Source: JAYFRL01 sp034925905 (lineage in GTDB: Bacteria > Bacillota > Clostridia > Lachnospirales > Anaerotignaceae). Taken from it: a stretch of 64,000 nt of DNA. The notes below the pieces were generated by a model. The model saw only the letters and a list, made by a program, of their open reading frames with translations, did not search any database and was not told the DNA's origin. The position numbers and the translations under genes are program-made. Of this stretch, positions 57,491 to 64,000 are shown piece by piece (positions within the stretch are counted from its first letter, which is position 1; each line of letters opens with the position of its first letter). The stretch is from the NCBI GenBank assembly GCA_034925905.1, contig JAYFRL010000016.1, positions 24,480 to 88,479 of the forward strand, given 5' to 3'.

Positions 57491-60004
57491 CTAGTTATTT
57501 CGGCCTTTCAGCTCCTCATATTCGGACAGCGTTATAAGCACCTTCCTTGGCTTGCTTCCATCCTCAGGACCTACAACCCCTCTCTTTTCAAGGTCTTCCA
57601 TAAGCCTTGCCGCCCTGTTGTATCCTATTCTAAAAACCCTTTGGAGCATTGAAACCGAAGCCTTTTCCTTTTCTATAACAAGCCTTATGGCGTCATCCAA
57701 AAACTCATCTGCCTCTTCGTCAGATTCCATGTTTTTAATGTTTGAAGTTATCTTATCTATAAGCTCCTGAGAGACCTCCGAATTGTCGTTTTTAAGAAAA
57801 TCCACAATGCTTTCGACTTCTTTATCTTTTACAAAAGCTCCTTGTATCCTTAACGGCTTATTTGTGCCTACCGGGCTAAAGAGCATGTCCCCTTTGCCCA
57901 AAAGCTTTTCAGCACCTGCCGAATCCAAAATAGTTCTGGAATCTATGCTCGAAGAAACCGCAAAAGCCATTCTTGAAGGTATGTTTGCTTTTATAACACC
58001 TGTTATTACATCAACAGAAGGTCTTTGAGTAGCTATTATAAGATGAATTCCGGCTGCTCTGGCCATTTGGGCAAGACGGCAAATAGCGTCTTCAACCTCG
58101 CTTGGAGCTACCATCATAAGGTCTGCAAGCTCGTCTATTATTATAACAATTTGCGACATTCTTTCTTCTTCGCTAAGCTCTTCTTTAAGCTCATTGTAGC
58201 CTTTTATATCTCTTACGTTATTTTCCGCAAAAGTATTGTATCTTTGAAGCATTTCCCTTACAGCCCAGTTTAAGGCTCCTGCCGCTTTTTTTGGATCTGT
58301 AACCACAGGAATTAAAAGATGAGGTATACCGTTATAAATACTTAACTCAACAACCTTTGGATCAACAAGCAAAAGCTTAACCTCATCCGGCTTTGCTTTA
58401 TATAAAATGCTTAAAATAAGGGTGTTTATACAAACGCTTTTTCCGCTGCCTGTGGCACCGGCAATAAGAAGATGGGGCATTTTAGCTATATCCGTAACTA
58501 TGGAATTGCCAGCTATGTCTTCGCCTACAGCAAAGGCAAGCTTGGATGGGAAATTTTTAAACTCGTCGGATTCAAGCACTTTCCTTAAATAAACAGACTG
58601 GGCTTCCGCATTTGGAATTTCTATCCCAACCGCGGCCTTACCCGGTATCGGAGCTTCTATCCTTATTGCGGAAGCGGCAAGGTTTAACGCAATATCATCT
58701 GCAAGATTAACTATTTTGCTAACCTTAACCCCCTGATTTGGAGAAAGCTCATATCTTGTTACCGTCGGGCCTTTGCTTATCTGAACAACCTTTGCCTCAA
58801 CGCCAAAGCTTTTTAAGGTTTCTTCAAGCTTTTTTGCGTTGCCGAGTATGAATGACTTTGAATCCCTATTTGAAATTTTCGGGGGCTTCCCAAGCAAATT
58901 TATAGGAGGAAACTGATATTCTTTTTTTGGTTCTTCCTTTATGCTTTCTTCAAGCTTTTTTTCTGTTTCCAAAGCATTGTCTCCGCTTTTTTCGGGAGAA
59001 TCTTTAAGCCCTGCGTCTTCGGTTCCCGGTTTTAAATTTAAGCCAGATTCCGCGGTAGAAGCTTCGTCCAAAATAAGCGTTCCTTCCTCCACAGTTGCCA
59101 TATTCCCCAATACCCCGGAGTTGTCTTTTGAAAAATCATATATATAACCTCCGCCGTCTATTGGCGGGAGAGTTCTTTTTCCTTTATCAAAGCAAAGGGC
59201 TTCAACAACCGGTAAATTTTTATCCTCGTTTATGCCTTCGTCTTCTCTTATCTTTATATTAAAATTACCTTTCTTGTGTTTATTTTTTTCTATTAAAGAG
59301 TTCCTTTTGAATTCTTCCTTTTCTTCCTTCTCACGGATTCTTTCGGCCTTAATTTTTATTTTTTCATTTTTGTGCTTTCTGTGCTCCTTTGAAGCGTCTA
59401 TGCTTGCAAGAATGAAGCTGAAAAACGATTTCCCTGTGCCTATAACTGTAAACACAATAGCTAGCCCAATAAGGACTATGATTGAAGAAACCGTTCCAAT
59501 CCATGAAACAAGGGCATCCCCTACAAAAGCACCTAAAAAACCTCCGTTTAACACGGAGCCTGAAGCATAAATAGCTTTAAAGCCCTCTGCAGAATTGCCA
59601 GAAACTATATGTGTAAAAATCGAGACGGTCAATGAAAACAATATGGCTGCAACAAGCTTTAGCGGAAAAAATGTTCTTTTTTCCGCAGCAAGCAACCATA
59701 TGCATAAAATTATTGAAAATGTGGGTATCAGGAAAGCCCCAAGGCCAAAAAAACCAAAAAGAAAGCCTGAAACGATATCCCCGAAAAGCCCCATGTTTTT
59801 ATTTATAAGGCTTATAAAAACAACCACGGAAAAAACTATAACACAAATTATAATTGCTTCATCAAGCAATGAATTGCCACGCAATGAATTGCCAAGACCT
59901 TTGCTCTTATATGCGTATTTAGAATTCCCCGCGTTTAACCCAGCCTGGATTTTCCCGGAATTTTTAGATTCTGATGAGGCTTTTAAGCTTTTTTTTGCCG
60001 CCAT
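57491..60004 (-). CDS. ftsK: FtsK/SpoIIIE DNA translocase
   Basis: 837 residues. Four N-terminal membrane helices (about 50-190), a charged linker (about 200-330), the alpha/beta motor with GATGSGKSVCIN (Walker A) and VIIIDELADLMM (Walker B), and a C-terminal winged gamma domain (SVSMLQRVFRIGYNRAARLM). Moves DNA through the septum in division or sporulation. The start at 60004 follows GGGGGAAATGCC. Confidence 0.96.
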   Translation of the reverse strand: MAAKKSLKASSESKNSGKIQAGLNAGNSKYAYKSKGLGNSLRGNSLLDEAIIICVIVFSVVVFISLINKNMGLFGDIVSGFLFGFFGLGAFLIPTFSIILCIWLLAAEKRTFFPLKLVAAILFSLTVSIFTHIVSGNSAEGFKAIYASGSVLNGGFLGAFVGDALVSWIGTVSSIIVLIGLAIVFTVIGTGKSFFSFILASIDASKEHRKHKNEKIKIKAERIREKEEKEEFKRNSLIEKNKHKKGNFNIKIREDEGINEDKNLPVVEALCFDKGKRTLPPIDGGGYIYDFSKDNSGVLGNMATVEEGTLILDEASTAESGLNLKPGTEDAGLKDSPEKSGDNALETEKKLEESIKEEPKKEYQFPPINLLGKPPKISNRDSKSFILGNAKKLEETLKSFGVEAKVVQISKGPTVTRYELSPNQGVKVSKIVNLADDIALNLAASAIRIEAPIPGKAAVGIEIPNAEAQSVYLRKVLESDEFKNFPSKLAFAVGEDIAGNSIVTDIAKMPHLLIAGATGSGKSVCINTLILSILYKAKPDEVKLLLVDPKVVELSIYNGIPHLLIPVVTDPKKAAGALNWAVREMLQRYNTFAENNVRDIKGYNELKEELSEEERMSQIVIIIDELADLMMVAPSEVEDAICRLAQMARAAGIHLIIATQRPSVDVITGVIKANIPSRMAFAVSSSIDSRTILDSAGAEKLLGKGDMLFSPVGTNKPLRIQGAFVKDKEVESIVDFLKNDNSEVSQELIDKITSNIKNMESDEEADEFLDDAIRLVIEKEKASVSMLQRVFRIGYNRAARLMEDLEKRGVVGPEDGSKPRKVLITLSEYEELKGRNN

Positions 60005-60186
60005 GGCATTTCCCCCATAAAAAAATATATAATAAAAGAGTTTATGTGCTTTAAACCGGCACTTCGGCAACAAACCCTGCAAAAACAAACATTTAAAACC
60101 ACTGCTTTCCATGAATATTATACCATAAAGGCAAAGCTATTTGTACACGAAAATTCCAATATTTATATTTAATTGGTTAAAAGCTC

Positions 60187-60214
60187 TTGATTATGTATGT
60201 CCTTGTGATAAAAT
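60187..60214 (+). promoter_or_regulatory. Promoter for purK
   Basis: TTGATT (60187-60192) and TAAAAT (60209-60214), 16-base spacer. Confidence 0.5.
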
Positions 60215-60247
60215 ATCTTTTATTAATCCATGTTTTAGGAGGCAGAA

Positions 60248-61408
60248 ATGGGAAGTTATACACAGCTTAAAAAAATAGGCATAATAGGCGGCGGGCAGCT
60301 TGGTAAAATGATGATTTTAGAAGCAAAAAAAATGGGCTTCTTCATAGCCGTTTTAGACCCTACCGAAAATTGCCCTGCTCATTCCGTATGCGACTTTCAT
60401 ATAATCGCTCCTTTTGATGACAGAGAAGCCATATTTTCTCTTGCAAAACAGGTTGACGTGATAACCTACGAATTTGAACATATAGACGTTTCCGCCCTGC
60501 TTTCGCTTGAAAAAGAAGGTTTTAAGGTTTATCCAACCGCAAAAAGCCTTGAAATAATACAAAATAAGCTTAACCAAAAAACAGCGCTTTTAAATAACAA
60601 TATCCCCATACCCGAATTCATGAAAATCAGTTCACTTAGCGATATATATGAGGCCGGCAAAAACTTTGGCTTTCCTTTCATGCTGAAATCGGCAACCGGC
60701 GGATATGACGGAAAAGGAAATTTTCTTATAAATTCCGAAGCAGAAATAACCTTGGGCTATGAAACCTTAGGCAGCGGCAGCCTACCTTTGATGGCTGAAA
60801 AATTTTTCCCGTTTATAATGGAAATATCCGTTTTGGCATGCAGAGGAACCGATGGAGACATAAAAGTATACCCCGTTGGGGAAAACATACATGAAGACAA
60901 CATATTAATAAAAACAAAAGTCCCCGCAAATATATCGAGGAAATCTACAAAATGCGCAATGGAGCTTGCTTATAGGGTTATGGAAGTTTTTGGCGGCGTT
61001 GGAATGTTTTGTATTGAGATGTTTATTGATAAAGAAGGAACCGTTGCCGTTAATGAAATTGCTCCACGTCCGCACAATTCCGGGCATTATACAATTGAAG
61101 CCTGCATTACCAGCCAGTTTGAACAGCATATAAGAGCCGTCGCCGGCTTGCCTTTAGGCTCACCCAAGCTGGTCTCCCCTGCTGTTATGATGAATATTTT
61201 AGGTGAAGGGGAAAAAGGCGAAGCAGAAATTTCAGGCATTCATGAAGCGCTTAAAATAGAAGGCGTAACCTTACACATATACGGAAAAGAAAAATCCGTC
61301 CCAAAAAGAAAAATGGGCCATCTGACCTGCATAGCAAAAAGCCTTGAAGAAGCAGATGAAAAAGCCGAATCAGCTAAAAAACTAATTAAAATATACGGAA
61401 AATCATAA
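60248..61408 (+). CDS. purK: 5-(carboxyamino)imidazole ribonucleotide synthase
   Basis: 386 residues, ATP-grasp. GIIGGGQLGKMMILEAKKMG, YEFEHIDV, KSATGGYDGKGN, EKFFPFIMEISVL and NEIAPRPHNSGHYTIEACITSQFEQH. Carboxylates AIR with ATP and bicarbonate in purine synthesis. PurE, its usual neighbour, is not adjacent. The start follows AGGAGG. Confidence 0.96.
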   Translation: MGSYTQLKKIGIIGGGQLGKMMILEAKKMGFFIAVLDPTENCPAHSVCDFHIIAPFDDREAIFSLAKQVDVITYEFEHIDVSALLSLEKEGFKVYPTAKSLEIIQNKLNQKTALLNNNIPIPEFMKISSLSDIYEAGKNFGFPFMLKSATGGYDGKGNFLINSEAEITLGYETLGSGSLPLMAEKFFPFIMEISVLACRGTDGDIKVYPVGENIHEDNILIKTKVPANISRKSTKCAMELAYRVMEVFGGVGMFCIEMFIDKEGTVAVNEIAPRPHNSGHYTIEACITSQFEQHIRAVAGLPLGSPKLVSPAVMMNILGEGEKGEAEISGIHEALKIEGVTLHIYGKEKSVPKRKMGHLTCIAKSLEEADEKAESAKKLIKIYGKS

Positions 61409-61735
61409 CTACGCGTCTACCGAGTGATTTGCACTAGTCTATAAGGCTTTGTTTCCAGCTTGCGTCTAAAGACGCCGGTTTGAGCACTGTTCAAACCTCT
61501 TTGCTTAATGCTTTCTCCCAGGATATATCCGTTTTTCACTCTGTTCCGTCATCTACCGCTATATTTTCCCCATCAGTTATTCTAATAAGCTTTCATACCG
61601 CCTTCCCTCTAGGGAAGGCGGCTTTCGCGTTTGCCAAGGCCGTATGTGGTGATTATCCTCAGCGCCTAAGTTTATTATCATAAAAGCATAACTTTTTCGC
61701 TTCGTTCAGAATTATATACTATAAGCTTGCTCTTA
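61409..61735. ncRNA. Candidate structured non-coding RNA, family and strand undetermined
   Basis: A non-coding stretch between convergent genes, visibly richer in GC than other gaps. It holds three strong hairpins: 61462-61475 (5-base arms, loop TAAA), 61477-61497 (7-base arms) and 61598-61621 (10-base arms, loop TCTA). The minus strand is purine-rich between them, as in structured RNAs. It does not match RNase P, SRP or 6S RNA as I know them. A plus-strand terminator follows at 61736. Confidence 0.4.
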
Positions 61736-61759
61736 ACCCGCATAGCGGGTGCTTTTTTT
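61736..61759 (+). terminator. Plus-strand intrinsic terminator
   Basis: ACCCGC-ATA-GCGGGT followed by GCTTTTTTT. It would end purK readthrough or a plus-strand small RNA. Confidence 0.75.
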
Positions 61760-61795
61760 GCACACTCCTAGTGCGAAACTGGCTGAAGCCATAAT

Positions 61796-61826
61796 AAAAA
61801 GCCTTGAATTTTATCAAGGCTTTTTT
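61796..61826 (-). terminator. Terminator overlapping the dnaC 3' end
   Basis: 12-base arms AAAAAGCCTTGA and TCAAGGCTTTTT. The dnaC stop codon (61814-61816) lies within the stem. Confidence 0.85.
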
Positions 61827-62821
61827 ACTTGGTTACCGAATTTTTTAAGTACTCTTATATCTTCACCAAAAAATTTCAAGAGTGTATAGCTCCCTAAAAT
61901 GCGAGAAACCACTCTATCGGAATATTGGTCAACTATCTCAACAGGTTTTAGGTTTGTCGAAATAATAACGGGTTTTGCGGCTATAAGCCTGATATTTAAT
62001 ATTTCAAAAAGAGCAGAGGCCGTAAGTGAATTTGAAAATTCGGAGCCGAGGTCGTCTATTATAAGCAAATCACAATCCTTCAGGTTTTCGAGGTAATACC
62101 CCATTTCCTCGTCTACCTCCTTATTAAAGCGCTCTTTTTCTATGTTTTTGAAAAGCTCGGGTGAAGTTACGTATATAACCGAATAGCCTTCCTTAAGAAG
62201 CTCTTTTGCTATACAATTACATAAAAAGGTTTTCCCAAGACCCGTGTTTCCGTATAAAAGTAAATTTTTAAACTCCAAGCCAAACTTATTAGAAAAATCA
62301 AGGCAGCTTTTAAGCACCCTTTGTATGTTTTCGCGGGGCGTTATTTTTTCATCCCTATAAACTTCCGTTGAATAATAAAGAAGATTGAAAGTATCAAAGC
62401 TATTGTTATCAAAGCTTGCAAGATTTGAGTTTTCATAAAGCTTTTCTGCCAGCTTTATTTTCATACATGAGCAAGGTGAATCCCCTATATACCCCGTGTC
62501 CTTACATTTAGCGCACACATACTTAAGCTCCGTATAATCTCTGGATAGACCAAGCCCTTCTAAAAGCCTAGCCCTTCTTTCGCTTATATTTTCAGTGTTG
62601 GATTTAAGGCAGTTAAGAATCTCTGCTTTATTCCCCGGGTTTTCAAGCACAAGCTTTGAAAGAGAGACACCTGTCATGGAAAGCTCATTATCAAGGTCTT
62701 CTATTTCAGGGCATTTTTTATAAACTTCCTTAAGCCTAAGGAGTCTTTTTTCTTTTTCCGCATCCCTTGTTTTCTGATAGCTATTTTTAATTTCTCTGTA
62801 TACTTCAGATTTTATAGACAT
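61814..62821 (-). CDS. dnaC: DnaC/DnaI-type helicase loader ATPase
   Basis: 335 residues. N-terminal helical part with a zinc cluster (CAKCKDTGYIGDSPCSC), then AAA+ ATPase: Walker A LLYGNTGLGKTFLCNCIA, Walker B LLIIDDLGSEF, and sensor region PVIISTNL. Loads the replicative helicase at the origin together with DnaD. The start at 62821 is seven bases after AAGGCGG; the ATG at 62827 is too close. It follows dnaD by 17 bases. Confidence 0.9.
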   Translation of the reverse strand: MSIKSEVYREIKNSYQKTRDAEKEKRLLRLKEVYKKCPEIEDLDNELSMTGVSLSKLVLENPGNKAEILNCLKSNTENISERRARLLEGLGLSRDYTELKYVCAKCKDTGYIGDSPCSCMKIKLAEKLYENSNLASFDNNSFDTFNLLYYSTEVYRDEKITPRENIQRVLKSCLDFSNKFGLEFKNLLLYGNTGLGKTFLCNCIAKELLKEGYSVIYVTSPELFKNIEKERFNKEVDEEMGYYLENLKDCDLLIIDDLGSEFSNSLTASALFEILNIRLIAAKPVIISTNLKPVEIVDQYSDRVVSRILGSYTLLKFFGEDIRVLKKFGNQVKKP

Positions 62822-62838
62822 ACTCATACCGCCTTTTA

Positions 62839-63798
62839 TTATTTATTGAGCTGTTCAAGCTGAAGCCTTTCGATTTCTTCAAAATCCCAATCTCTCTGCT
62901 CGAAATTTATAAATTTGTTTTTCTTCTTTTTTTCTGTATCTTTAACCGGAGCGGACTTGCTGGCCAGATATTCCTCGTCCATCCGTTTAACGTCTTGAAT
63001 TGTTTTTATGCCAGACTTAAACCAGTCTTTTAATATTGATTCGGCATAAGGGTAGCTAGGTTTACCTGCCGCAATAAGTGTTTTTTCGCATGCCAGGCAT
63101 ATAATTTCAGAAGAATGCCCATATTCGTTAAGCCATTTTTTTATATATCTTTCCTCCGCAGGAGCAGGCATTCTGCCTCTTTGACCCATAGCGGCGGTTA
63201 TATCCTTATAAATTTTATTGTATGTGAATATTTTGGCGTTCGCGTCATCAACTGTTTCTATGCCTTCTTCCGCCCACGAAACGGCAACCTTCTCCATATA
63301 TCTGAGATCTGTATGCCCGTTTTCGGCACAATATGAAATTAAAAGCTTTATAACTTGGGCAGGGAGCCTGAGCCAATCATAAAAGCTATATATAAGGCTT
63401 ATTTCCCTATGGTTTAAGGGTTTTGCAAGAGCAGCCTGCGCAAAAGAAAAAAGCTCGCCAACAGCCTTACTTTTTTGTATGTAAACAGCTACCTCTTCAG
63501 GCGAATATTCCGGTTTTTTTGAATACGAAGGAGGTTTTACGGCACAAGGCTGTTTTATATAAAACGCTTTTTTCTCTTCGTCATAAGAAACAAGGTCTTC
63601 TTCCTTCCAAAATTCCAAGGCTAAAGCAACATCCGAAACGGGGCGGTTAAAAACCGAAGCAAGGCTTTCGGGCATAATCCCTCCTCCGTCTTTCAAATAC
63701 CAAAGCAAATAAATATATATTGAAACAAAGGCTGGGTCTACCTTTGTTATATATTTCTTTATGAAACTATCCTGAACAGCTGTTATAGATTCCCGCAT
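62839..63798 (-). CDS. dnaD: DnaD-domain replication initiation protein
   Basis: 319 residues. The N-terminal winged-helix-like DnaD part has KKYITKVDPAFVSIYIYLLWYL. Two DnaD C-terminal repeats follow (SLIYSFYDWLRLPAQVIKLLISYCAENGH and the later YIKKWLNEYGHSSEIICLACEKT). The tail ends NFEQRDWDFEEIERLQLEQL. Works with DnaC in helicase loading. The start at 63798 follows GAGGGATG with long spacing, so it is less sure. Confidence 0.9.
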   Translation of the reverse strand: MRESITAVQDSFIKKYITKVDPAFVSIYIYLLWYLKDGGGIMPESLASVFNRPVSDVALALEFWKEEDLVSYDEEKKAFYIKQPCAVKPPSYSKKPEYSPEEVAVYIQKSKAVGELFSFAQAALAKPLNHREISLIYSFYDWLRLPAQVIKLLISYCAENGHTDLRYMEKVAVSWAEEGIETVDDANAKIFTYNKIYKDITAAMGQRGRMPAPAEERYIKKWLNEYGHSSEIICLACEKTLIAAGKPSYPYAESILKDWFKSGIKTIQDVKRMDEEYLASKSAPVKDTEKKKKNKFINFEQRDWDFEEIERLQLEQLNK

Positions 63799-63860
63799 AA
63801 AAATATCATCCCTCTTGCATAATAATAACAAATTTAAAATATTATTTCATTTCTTGAACA

Positions 63861-63898
63861 AAGCTTTTATAAGCTTCGCTTAATCATATACCTCTTAA
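63861..63898. repeat. Direct repeat copy 1 near window end
   Basis: Begins with the palindrome AAGCTTTTATAAGCTT and continues to CTCTTA. Closely matched by a copy 99 bases downstream. Confidence 0.6.
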
Positions 63899-63959
63899 TA
63901 CCACACCCGAAATCAAGCCTTGCTTCCTTTCGGGTCAGTTTGCTGCTCAAGCTCTGTAT

Positions 63960-63998
63960 AAGCTTTTATAAGCTTCTCTTAATCAAACACCTCTTACT
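63960..63998. repeat. Direct repeat copy 2 near window end
   Basis: Same unit with a few substitutions (CTCTT for CGCTT, CAAACA for CATATA). A hairpin CCCGAAA/TTTCGGG lies between the copies at 63906-63932. Any further copies lie outside the window. Confidence 0.6.
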
Positions 63999-64000
63999 GC

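Noticed and set aside
61556..61580. CTGATG...GAAA on the minus strand resembling a hammerhead ribozyme core
   Set aside because: The required CTGATGA core reads CTGATGG, and no matching three-stem junction can be drawn.
61625..61660. GCCGTATG resembling group II intron domain V
   Set aside because: The returning arm GTACGG and tetraloop are absent, and no reverse transcriptase lies nearby.
61480..61683. Short plus-strand open frame after purK
   Set aside because: No ribosome site, no recognisable protein, and it runs through the strong hairpins of the non-coding interval.
63861..63998. Possible CRISPR array
   Set aside because: Only two degenerate copies, the repeats differ from each other, the 60-base gap is too long, and no cas genes are seen.

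Overview
This window reads as chromosomal DNA of an anaerobic, probably spore-forming, low-GC Clostridium-like bacterium, perhaps Lachnospirales. The signs are AT-rich intergenic regions, T-rich intrinsic terminators, strong AGGAGG ribosome sites and sporulation-type genes (ytaF, ytvI, a YhcN/YlaJ lipoprotein). It also carries an SLH-anchored surface protein and an energy metabolism built on Etf, butyryl-CoA dehydrogenase and NfnAB. No phage structural genes, transposases or CRISPR array were seen.

Region by region. 1-1770: the N-terminal part of a Ca2+-type P-type ATPase and ytaF. 1785-9698: two tandem but diverged flavoprotein modules, bcd-etfB-etfA and glcD-acd-etfB-etfA. 10031-11385: a TetR regulator and a hemolysin III/PAQR membrane protein. 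11449-18712: a tightly packed five-gene signalling operon (class II PDE-like metallo-hydrolase, GAF/HD-GYP, secreted FecR protein, CHASE2-class III cyclase, NHL/SLH surface protein). This is the most unusual locus here. 18948-20733: a small accessory island with two small proteins and a convergent XRE repressor/ImmA-type protease pair. 20966-22236: tRNA-Gly(CCC), tmRNA and smpB. 22851-24333: mazG-hup-rqcP. 24527-27383: nfnAB-bioY. 27419-32794: MATE pump, crotonase, PAP2, RlmA-type methyltransferase and a VTC/DUF4956 pair. 32996-41720: a two-component system, ychF, a YhcN-type lipoprotein, lepA, an AlaX-like editing protein, a uridine-kinase-like protein, and an ECF S component behind a leader that looks attenuated. 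41900-47381: ddl-murI, ispE-gntR, ytvI, traX. 47754-50950: kbl-acoA-acoB without E2/E3. 51233-60004: ftsK-Dabb-folD-rimO-pgsA-cinA-recA-recX. 60248-63798: purK, a structured non-coding interval, and dnaD-dnaC.

How the parts fit. Bcd/EtfAB, crotonase and NfnAB belong to a flavin-based redox economy linking crotonyl-CoA reduction, NADH, ferredoxin and NADPH. The GlcD-type dehydrogenase with its own acyl-CoA dehydrogenase and divergent Etf suggests a second branch, possibly 2-hydroxyacid oxidation. The five-gene operon encodes a predicted cyclic-nucleotide synthase, two predicted phosphodiesterases and two exported proteins. I infer an envelope-sensing second-messenger module. Regulatory sites that can be read directly include a LexA-like box in the recA promoter, three operators before the XRE gene, and a promoter-leader-terminator arrangement before the ECF gene.
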